From the NCBI GenBank assembly GCA_025455535.1, contig JALOMM010000141.1, positions 1-5,155 of the forward strand: a DNA stretch of 5,155 nucleotides. Direction: 5' to 3'. A program made the translations under genes and the position numbers. Origin of the DNA: Bacteroidales bacterium (lineage in GTDB: Bacteria; Bacteroidota; Bacteroidia; Bacteroidales; VadinHA17). The notes under the pieces are model-generated. The model was given only the letters and a program-made list of their open reading frames with translations, ran no database searches and was not told the origin of the DNA. Positions 1 through 5,155 of this stretch are shown here, in pieces; within the stretch, counting starts at the first letter, position 1, and the number at the start of each line of letters is the position of its first letter.

Positions 1-1797
1 GGCGCACCATATGATGTATTATATCACCTGGCCAATGCCTATCGGATAAATAATCAGCTCGACAAGGCTCTCGAAACATATGATCTTTTCCTCAGGGATG
101 TCGACACCGAGGTCTTTGACACTGCCCTCGTCAGTTTTCAGATAGCCACCTGCCATACAGCGCGTGAAATGATGCGTGACCCTGTGTATGTCATCGAGAA
201 GAACCTCGGGCAGTCACTCAATGACCGTTTCTCGGAGTTCAATCCTGTTGTGTCAGAAGATGCAAAAACGATCCTCTTCACCCGTGAGATGCAGTTCTAC
301 GATGCTGTGTTTTACGCTTCCTCGGAGAACGGACAATGGACTGAACCTGTAAACCTGACACCCCAGCTGGGGATAGACCAGGATTACTATACATCGTCAC
401 TCGCTCACGACGGTAAGACTCTGCTGCTGTACCGGACCGACAAGTATGACGGTAATATATACCTGAGCAGGTATGACGGAGGAAAATGGAGCAGCGTTGA
501 GAAGCTTAACGATAACATAAATACAAAATACTGGGAGTCACACGCTACCCTCTCGCGAGACGGAAACAAGCTCTATTTCACCAGTAACAGGAGAGAGAGC
601 ATTGGCGGTCTTGATATATTCGTCTCTGACAGAGACAGCACGGGAAAATGGGGCCCGCCGCTCAATCTCGGGCCGGTAATAAATACCATTTACAATGAGG
701 AATCACCTTTCCTCGCCAATAATGACAGTACTCTCTTCTTCAGCAGCCGTGGCCATAAGAACATGGGCGGGTATGATATCTTCAGGTCTGACCTTGACAG
801 GAACGGCGTTTGGAGCATGCCGGTGAACCTCGGTTACCCGGTCAACACCACAGATGACGACCTCTTCTTTTATCCGGCCGGCAGAGGTGACAGGGGATAT
901 TTCTCAAAATTTGCCGATGACGGTTACGGCAGAATGGATATGTTCCTTTATGAGATCTACTCGGCCCGCAACCCGCGTTACTTCACCGTAAGCGGGACGG
1001 CGCTCATAAAGGGTCTTCTCTCTGAATTTCCTCAGCCTGTCACTGTCACAGCTGTCAATAATGCTGACAGCAAGTCGGTTGCCTCCTTCATCGCCAGGCC
1101 GGAGACGGGGGGCTATGTATTCAGTCTGCCACAGGGATCATACACCCTTTCCTTCACCAGCGAAGAGGTGACCCCTTTCACGCTCGTCGTGGAGATGCCG
1201 CTGAGCTACAAGGGAGACAGTGTTACTGTAGACCCTGTTACTCTCACACCTGATGACACTGAAGCCTTCCTTGAGGTCTTTGCCGACACCAGCGCAAGAG
1301 CAAATGCTTCTGATCCCCTCCCGTTCACTGTCTTGCTTGAAGAAAAATCACTGCTCAAAATAGACGTTATCTCTTCAGATACTCTCAGACATACTGAAAG
1401 ACACCGGATAACCGACGCCACATTTGATTTTCTTATGGTGCCTCCGGCAGGTGAAAGCCTTTTCATCTTCAGCCTCACAGACAGGTTTGGCAATCAAAAC
1501 CGCGATACAGTGGCAGTCAGCAATAATGATCTTATTGCAAAGGCATCGTCCGCACGAACTGGTTATCGGCCCATTGAACCTGTTGAAGCGGCAGTCACGG
1601 CTGCTGTGCCGGCCGTAAAAACTGAGGCTGTTCAGCAACCTGCCGGCAGTGAGATACCTGCAGTAGATGAGTCGCTCAGCACCGGGGATTCTGATGGCCG
1701 CTGCAGCCCCTTCTGGTGGCTCCTGCTGCTGCTTGCAGTCTTTATTCTTTATCTGATCTTAAGATCAAAAAAGAGGAAAAAAAATGATAATGCATAG
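1..1797 (+). CDS. TPR-PD40 propeller envelope protein with C-terminal membrane anchor (5' partial)
   Basis: The reading frame is open from base 1, and the first 56 codons continue the family's TPR domain, so the true start lies upstream; the ATG at 169 is internal. Numbering residues from base 1, I see: a TPR helix pair around 5-35 (ANAYRINNQLDKALETYDLF) ending in the family's IATCHTA motif near 50-56; a PD40 beta-propeller at about 75-318 with repeated GxW-x-x-P-V/L-N-LG and MGGYDIFRSD motifs; a carboxypeptidase-regulatory-like beta domain at about 327-400; a second beta-rich, possibly Ig-like domain at about 405-508; a Pro/Ala/Glu-rich linker at 511-567; and a hydrophobic helix at 571-587 followed by the basic tail RSKKRKK. 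Topology should place the propeller in the periplasm and the tail in the cytoplasm. PorE-like relatives end in an OmpA-like domain, missing here. Its stop lies 14 bp inside the next gene. Domain family is clear; the cellular role is inferred, probably protein-protein scaffolding in the envelope. Confidence 0.93.
   Translation, partial: GAPYDVLYHLANAYRINNQLDKALETYDLFLRDVDTEVFDTALVSFQIATCHTAREMMRDPVYVIEKNLGQSLNDRFSEFNPVVSEDAKTILFTREMQFYDAVFYASSENGQWTEPVNLTPQLGIDQDYYTSSLAHDGKTLLLYRTDKYDGNIYLSRYDGGKWSSVEKLNDNINTKYWESHATLSRDGNKLYFTSNRRESIGGLDIFVSDRDSTGKWGPPLNLGPVINTIYNEESPFLANNDSTLFFSSRGHKNMGGYDIFRSDLDRNGVWSMPVNLGYPVNTTDDDLFFYPAGRGDRGYFSKFADDGYGRMDMFLYEIYSARNPRYFTVSGTALIKGLLSEFPQPVTVTAVNNADSKSVASFIARPETGGYVFSLPQGSYTLSFTSEEVTPFTLVVEMPLSYKGDSVTVDPVTLTPDDTEAFLEVFADTSARANASDPLPFTVLLEEKSLLKIDVISSDTLRHTERHRITDATFDFLMVPPAGESLFIFSLTDRFGNQNRDTVAVSNNDLIAKASSARTGYRPIEPVEAAVTAAVPAVKTEAVQQPAGSEIPAVDESLSTGDSDGRCSPFWWLLLLLAVFILYLILRSKKRKKNDNA
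979..1200 (+). other. Carboxypeptidase-regulatory-like domain in first paralog
   Basis: About 74 residues beginning YFTVSGTALIKG and including the turn GGYVFSLPQGSYTLSF, the usual beta-sandwich pattern of CarboxypepD_reg-like modules: a V-x-G start, a variable loop, then G-x-Y-x-F-x-L-P-x-G-x-Y. It directly follows the propeller, the same order as in PorE-like proteins. Neither downstream paralog carries it. Confidence 0.65.
1702..1782 (+). other. C-terminal transmembrane anchor with preceding Cys and basic tail
   Basis: This encodes Cys-Ser-Pro, then a hydrophobic stretch FWWLLLLLAVFILYLIL (1711-1761) and RSKKRKK (1762-1782), four residues before the end of the first protein. The positive-inside rule predicts a cytoplasmic tail and an inner-membrane anchor. 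The Cys/hydrophobic/basic layout also loosely resembles processed C-terminal sorting tails, but no established sorting motif is recognised. Confidence 0.8.
1771..1776 (+). promoter_or_regulatory. Probable ribosome binding site for the second paralog
   Basis: AAGAGG sits 7 bases before the ATG at 1784 inside a purine run. It is the only Shine-Dalgarno-like site at any start in the window and supports 1784 over 1805, although the signal peptide reads better from 1805. The same bases encode Lys-Arg of the basic tail of the upstream membrane-anchored protein, so the site is embedded in coding sequence. Confidence 0.5.
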
Positions 1798-3085
1798 TAC
1801 CGATATGAAAATCAAGAGATTAGTACTCCTGTTGGTCATTGCCTCACTTGGCTTCAAAGTCACTCCGCAGGACAATATAAAGCTCGAGGAGGCTTTTTAC
1901 GAAGCTGAATACTTTCTTATGAGAGGCGACTATAGCGATGCTCTGCCATACTACCAGGGCATCTATGCAGCTATGCCGGAGAAGGCAGGTATTGCCTTCC
2001 GCATAGGGATATGCTACCTGGGCATGGAAGGGAGCAAGCACTTATCGATTGAGTATCTTGAGGAAGCCTCCCTCAGGCTGACGGCTAAATACTACGAGGG
2101 TTTTAACAAGCAGAACGAGGCTCCGTACGAGACTTTGTTTTTCCTCGGTGAAGCATACAGAATAAACTACATGTTTGAGAAGGCCAAGTCTGCCTACAGC
2201 AGGTATCGCGAGACGCTGCTGCCGACCGACACTGAAAACCTGCTCTTCATCGATCAGCAGATAGCTTCATGCAACAATGCACCTGCAATAATGGCCGAGC
2301 CGGTTAAGTTCACAATCGAGTCAGCCGGCAATATGATCAATGACAGCAAGGATAATTATTTCCCCGTTGTCTCTGCAGACGGTCAGTCGATGGTTTTTAT
2401 GACCTCGCTGAAGTTTTATGACGCCATTATGTTCTCGCGACTTGAAAGAGGCCGCTGGACCCTTCCGGTGAATATCACCCCGGAAATAAAGTCTGACGGA
2501 GGTCATTATGTCTCATGCCTCGCCAGCTCCGGAAACCTCCTGATCCTCTCAAAGGATGATGATATCGACAGCGACCTGTGGATCAGCACCTACGATGGGG
2601 CGCTGTGGCAGCCTGCCCTCAGGATGACCAAGGAGATAAACACCAAATACTGGGAGGCTCACGGATATATCAGTGAAGACGAATCCACCCTTATCTTCTC
2701 AAGTGACAGGCCGGGAGGGTTCGGAGGCCTTGACCTCTATGTCTCCAGGCTTGATGCCAGCGGCAAATGGGGCACTCCGGTCAATCTCGGCCCTGAGATC
2801 AATACTCCGTTCAATGATGACAGGCCATTCCTGATCAACAACGGCAAAACCATATTCTTTGCATCACAGGGCCATTATACCATGGGCGGATATGATATTT
2901 TCAGGAGTGACCTGCAGCCCAACGGCCTGTGGAGCAAGCCTCAGAACATCGGTTACCCTCTGAACACTCCCGATGATAACATCTTCTTCTGCCCTGCCGA
3001 TAACGGCAAGGCAGGCTATATGTCACTCATCCGCCCTGACCAGGGCGCAGGCATGGAGGATATTTACCTCATTAAGTTCAGATAG
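1784..3085 (+). CDS. Secreted TPR-PD40 propeller protein, short form without C-terminal module
   Basis: A 433-residue paralog of its two neighbours. The annotated ATG at 1784 is preceded by AAGAGG at 1771-1776, but the ATG at 1805 (residue 8) starts a cleaner signal peptide, MKIKRLVLLLVIASLGF, so 1805 is a plausible alternative. No lipobox cysteine is seen. TPR-like helices occupy about 32-66, 66-100 and 114-148 (FFLGEAYRINYMFEKAKSAY), with the family motif QQIASC at 158-163. PD40 repeats follow at about 191-219, 242-272, 290-322, 345-375 and 397-431; the best is GHYTMGGYDIFRSDL at 363-377. The protein stops right after the last propeller strand (DIYLIKF), with no OmpA, SPOR or membrane module, so it is predicted to be a soluble periplasmic or exported protein. 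Four cysteines (77, 163, 245, 403) remain. The start overlaps the previous gene by 14 bp, suggesting translational coupling. Biochemical role unknown; scaffold or adaptor is an inference from the domains. Confidence 0.92.
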   Translation: MIMHSTDMKIKRLVLLLVIASLGFKVTPQDNIKLEEAFYEAEYFLMRGDYSDALPYYQGIYAAMPEKAGIAFRIGICYLGMEGSKHLSIEYLEEASLRLTAKYYEGFNKQNEAPYETLFFLGEAYRINYMFEKAKSAYSRYRETLLPTDTENLLFIDQQIASCNNAPAIMAEPVKFTIESAGNMINDSKDNYFPVVSADGQSMVFMTSLKFYDAIMFSRLERGRWTLPVNITPEIKSDGGHYVSCLASSGNLLILSKDDDIDSDLWISTYDGALWQPALRMTKEINTKYWEAHGYISEDESTLIFSSDRPGGFGGLDLYVSRLDASGKWGTPVNLGPEINTPFNDDRPFLINNGKTIFFASQGHYTMGGYDIFRSDLQPNGLWSKPQNIGYPLNTPDDNIFFCPADNGKAGYMSLIRPDQGAGMEDIYLIKFR

Positions 3086-3143
3086 CACCGACAACAGCAC
3101 ACAATAGTCAATGAGATATAATTTCTTGTAACGTAAAAGCAAA
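3086..3143 (+). other. 58-bp intergenic gap without recognised terminator
   Basis: The only noncoding stretch in the window. I see no stable inverted repeat plus T-run, so read-through from the second to the third paralog is likely. A TATAAT at 3117-3122 has no matching upstream element. The last bases before the start are A-rich (AAAAGCAAA), as is common at Bacteroidota start sites. Confidence 0.6.
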
Positions 3144-4811
3144 ATGGGCATAAGGGGATTACTATTATTCATAGCGCTGCTTTCTGCTGTTCCTCTCTCA
3201 GCACAGAAGAAGAGCGAACTAAAGGCAATCTGGCTGGAAGCTCAGTCGCATTACCTCTACGAAGAGTATGAGCTGGCCAACCCCCTCTACCTGATCCTGA
3301 ACGACCTCATCCCCGGTAATGCAAACATTAAGTACAAGATTGGCAACTGCTACCTGAATATACTCGACGAAAAGCAGAAGGCCATCCCCTTTCTTGAGGC
3401 TGCGGTGAAGAACACAAGCTACGATTCCAAGACTGACAAGCTTAAGGAGACCCGTGCACCCCTTGACGCATACTTCTCACTGGGTAATGCTTACCGGATT
3501 GCAAACATGCTTGACAGTGCCACCCTTACTTACCAGATGTTCCGGAGACTGGTCTCTGAGGCAGGTGAAATGGAGAACCAGGACTTCATCAACCAGCAGA
3601 TGCAGGCCTGCAATATAGCTCTGGAACAGATGAAGACACCTGTGCTTGTGTCAATCAAGCCTTATAAGGAATATCTCAACCAGGGATCTGTAAATGACCG
3701 GCCGGTAATGAGCTTCGACGGGAACACCATGGCCTACACCGAGAGAAGGGGGCTGGAGAGCGTGGTTTACGTAACACGCAGGGAGGGCGAGACATGGGGC
3801 ACCCCCGTTGATATCACCGCTCAGGCAATGATGGGCACTGACTGCCACACATCATCTCTGAATAACGACGGCACTGAGCTTTACCTGTATAAGAATGACA
3901 ACTATGACGGTAACATTTACGTCACAAAATACGGCGGCGGCAAATGGTCTCCCATTGCAAAACTCAATGACTTCATCAACACCAAGTTCTACGAATCGCA
4001 TGCCTCAATATCTGCTGACGGTAAAAAGCTCTACTTCACCTCTAACCGCGAGGGAGGGCAAGGCGAACTCGATATCTGGATGTCGGAGCGTGACGCCACA
4101 GGCGACTGGGGAGTGCCCGTAAACCTCGGCAGCACCACAAACACCCCCTTTAATGAAGAGACTCCTTTCATCTCTAAAGACGGGCTTACTCTTACATTCA
4201 GCTCAGAGGGGCACAGCTCGATGGGAGGGTATGACTTTTTCAAGTCAGTGAACGTTGCAGGCACCTGGGGCAAACCGGTCAATCTGGGTTATCCGTTAAG
4301 CACTACTGATGACGACCTGGGCTTCCAGCCGTTTGACGACTTTGCTTTCGGTCACTATTCTCTAATGACAGGCTATAAGAAGAAGGAGATAGCGCTTGTC
4401 ACGTTCAATCCGCCATATGGCGACGAGACAGCTGACACCACAGCCCTTTCCGAGACTGTGAAAATGAACTTTAACCCTGACAGCCTCCCCTATATATCAC
4501 TGTCTGACACCACCGCCGTCATCACCAACCTCTCATTCAGGGATGTGAAAGACAGCGATGCGGATGAAGACCCTGACGTGCTCTATTATACCGTTCAGGT
4601 TATGGCTCTTTATAATCCTGTCGATCCCGCTTACTTCGATCATGCAGTAATAACTGTCTACTATACGGCTGAGGACAGGTTCTTCCGCTATACAACAGGT
4701 AAGTTCGACACCAAGCTTGAAGCGTACATCGAACTGTCGAGGCTGCTCAGACTGGGGTATCCTGAAGATATCTTCGTCAAAAAAGTTTACAAAAATGATA
4801 CTCGAAGGTGA
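3144..4811 (+). CDS. Secreted TPR-PD40 propeller protein with C-terminal SPOR-like domain
   Basis: Third paralog, 555 residues. The ATG at 3144 is secure: an in-frame TAA lies at 3129-3131 and no other start fits between. The leader is A-rich without a strong Shine-Dalgarno. Residues 1-20 form a signal peptide (MGIRGLLLFIALLSAVPLSA), likely cut before Q21. TPR-like helices run at about 25-58, 61-95 and 107-140 (YFSLGNAYRIANMLDSATLT), closed by QQMQACNIA at 151-159. The PD40 propeller spans about 183-421, including GHSSMGGYDFFKS at 356-368 and GYPLSTTDDDLGF at 382-394. An acidic linker (about 425-478) leads to a SPOR-like domain at 481-548: YYTVQVMALYNPV opening strand, FRYTTGKF second strand, EAYIELSRLLRLGYPEDIFV helix and closing strand. 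SPOR domains bind denuded septal peptidoglycan glycans, so this copy may be tethered to the cell wall. Its end overlaps the acetyltransferase gene by 17 bp. Fold assignments are strong; the physiological role is inferred. Confidence 0.94.
   Translation: MGIRGLLLFIALLSAVPLSAQKKSELKAIWLEAQSHYLYEEYELANPLYLILNDLIPGNANIKYKIGNCYLNILDEKQKAIPFLEAAVKNTSYDSKTDKLKETRAPLDAYFSLGNAYRIANMLDSATLTYQMFRRLVSEAGEMENQDFINQQMQACNIALEQMKTPVLVSIKPYKEYLNQGSVNDRPVMSFDGNTMAYTERRGLESVVYVTRREGETWGTPVDITAQAMMGTDCHTSSLNNDGTELYLYKNDNYDGNIYVTKYGGGKWSPIAKLNDFINTKFYESHASISADGKKLYFTSNREGGQGELDIWMSERDATGDWGVPVNLGSTTNTPFNEETPFISKDGLTLTFSSEGHSSMGGYDFFKSVNVAGTWGKPVNLGYPLSTTDDDLGFQPFDDFAFGHYSLMTGYKKKEIALVTFNPPYGDETADTTALSETVKMNFNPDSLPYISLSDTTAVITNLSFRDVKDSDADEDPDVLYYTVQVMALYNPVDPAYFDHAVITVYYTAEDRFFRYTTGKFDTKLEAYIELSRLLRLGYPEDIFVKKVYKNDTRR
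4584..4787 (+). other. SPOR-like domain of third paralog
   Basis: Residues 481-548 match the SPOR pattern: YYTVQVMALYNPV as first strand (compare the usual Y-x-V-Q-V-x-A-F), RFFRYTTGKFDTKLEA as the R/Y-x-x-x-G-x-F-x-x-x-x-E-A signature, and LLRLGYPEDIFVKKV as helix plus last strand. SPOR domains recognise glycan strands lacking stem peptides, so the module is expected to direct the propeller to peptidoglycan. Confidence 0.8.
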
Positions 4812-5155
4812 CGGCATAAGACTGAGGGCTGTCGAGCCGGAAGACCTGGAACTGCTTTACAGATGGGAGAACGAGGAGGATAACTGGAAACAAAGCAATA
4901 CTCTCGTTCCCTTTTCCAAATATATTCTCAAAAGATATATTGCCAACTCTCATAAAAGCCTTTTTGAGACCTCCCAGCTGAGGCTGATGATAGATGTTAA
5001 AGGGGAACGGAGAACCATTGGCACAATCGATCTCTTCGATTTTGATCATTATCATCTCCGTGCCGGGGTCGGTATCCTTATTGCAGACCCGCATGACAGG
5101 AAAAAAGGTCATGGCTCGGCAGCCCTGGAGTGCCTGATCAGGTATTCATTCGGAA
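4795..5155 (+). CDS. GNAT-family N-acetyltransferase (3' partial)
   Basis: The frame starting at the ATG at 4795 stays open for 120 codons and runs off the window. The N-terminus (MILEGDGIRLRAVEPEDLEL, then LYRWEN at 21-26) is the typical first strand and helix of RimJ/RimL/SpeG-like GNAT enzymes, which transfer acetyl from acetyl-CoA to an amine. The central strand IGTIDLFDFD (75-84) is followed by GVGILIADP (91-99) and the acetyl-CoA pyrophosphate loop R102-K-K-G105-H-G107, matching the Q/R-x-x-G-x-G/A signature of GNAT motif A, then the start of the following helix. The rest of the fold is off the edge. No signal peptide, so cytoplasmic. Substrate cannot be told: protein N-terminus, polyamine and small-molecule amines are all possible. 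It overlaps the SPOR-containing gene by 17 bp in a different frame with no evident Shine-Dalgarno, which suggests translation coupled to that gene. Confidence 0.9.
   Translation, partial: MILEGDGIRLRAVEPEDLELLYRWENEEDNWKQSNTLVPFSKYILKRYIANSHKSLFETSQLRLMIDVKGERRTIGTIDLFDFDHYHLRAGVGILIADPHDRKKGHGSAALECLIRYSFG

Larger units (their letters stand above)
1..4811 (+). repeat. Tandem array of three diverged TPR-PD40 paralogs
   Basis: Three consecutive same-strand genes share the TPR end motif (IATC, IASC, MQAC), the GxW-x-x-P-V-N-LG spacer and the MGGYD-I/F-F-R/K-S blade. An ungapped 70-residue block aligns in all three at 445-654, 2564-2773 and 3903-4112. By hand count, copies one and three share 46 of 70 residues, copies one and two 31 of 70. 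This is protein-level gene duplication; the DNA has diverged too far to be a recent repeat. Confidence 0.85.

Noticed and set aside
1206..1638. Two overlapping antisense open frames and one alternate + frame within the first paralog
   Set aside because: They are out-of-phase readings of a well-conserved beta-domain region, with no start context or recognisable product.
169..1797. ATG at 169 as the start of the first gene
   Set aside because: The 56 upstream codons are open and encode TPR sequence matching the two paralogs, and a start at 169 would lack any signal peptide for a periplasmic propeller.
3117..3122. TATAAT hexamer as an internal promoter before the third paralog
   Set aside because: No TTGACA-like element about 17 bp upstream, and neither the TTG nor the TAnnTTTG pair expected for the Bacteroidota primary sigma factor at right spacing.
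3895..4122. 75-codon alternate-frame ORF inside the third paralog
   Set aside because: Low-complexity Thr/Ser-rich product fully inside a strongly conserved propeller block; a frame shadow.
1..4811. Assignment as type IX secretion or gliding genes
   Set aside because: The TPR-propeller-CRD order is shared with PorE-like proteins, but no other secretion component is in the window and the OmpA-like domain is absent, so the name is not justified.
4777..5112. 111-codon antisense open frame near the right edge
   Set aside because: It lies opposite the GNAT frame, whose residues match a known fold including the acetyl-CoA loop; the antisense product resembles no family I know.

Overview
The window looks like a piece of a Bacteroidota chromosome, probably of the Bacteroidales/Marinilabiliales type. 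The evidence is protein architecture: TPR modules fused to PD40 (WD40-like) beta-propellers, a carboxypeptidase-regulatory-like domain and a SPOR-like domain are a hallmark combination in that phylum, and start codons are preceded by A-rich leaders with few Shine-Dalgarno motifs. No taxon can be fixed from sequence reading alone.

Layout: all four genes lie on the + strand and almost fill the window. (1) Bases 1-1797 hold a CDS whose 5' end is outside the window: end of a TPR domain, PD40 propeller, carboxypeptidase-regulatory-like domain, a second beta-rich domain, Pro/Ala-rich linker, then a C-terminal membrane helix with a basic tail. (2) Bases 1784-3085 hold a shorter paralog with signal peptide, TPRs and propeller, ending where the propeller ends. 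(3) Bases 3144-4811 hold a third paralog with signal peptide, TPRs, propeller, acidic linker and a SPOR-like C-terminal domain. (4) From 4795 to the window edge is the N-terminal part of a GNAT acetyltransferase. Genes 1/2 overlap by 14 bp and genes 3/4 by 17 bp; genes 2/3 are 58 bp apart with no visible terminator, so one transcript is likely.

The central observation is a tandem array of three TPR-PD40 paralogs that keep the same core but end differently: membrane anchor, nothing, or SPOR-like domain. The family's best-known architecture (for example PorE/PG1058 of Porphyromonas gingivalis, associated with type IX secretion) ends in an OmpA-like peptidoglycan-binding domain, which is absent from all three here. 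I infer a periplasmic scaffold in which related propellers are held at different envelope layers (inner membrane, free periplasm, peptidoglycan). The substrate or partner is unknown, and a link to type IX secretion or gliding is only a possibility. I see no mobile element, RNA gene, CRISPR array or clear terminator.
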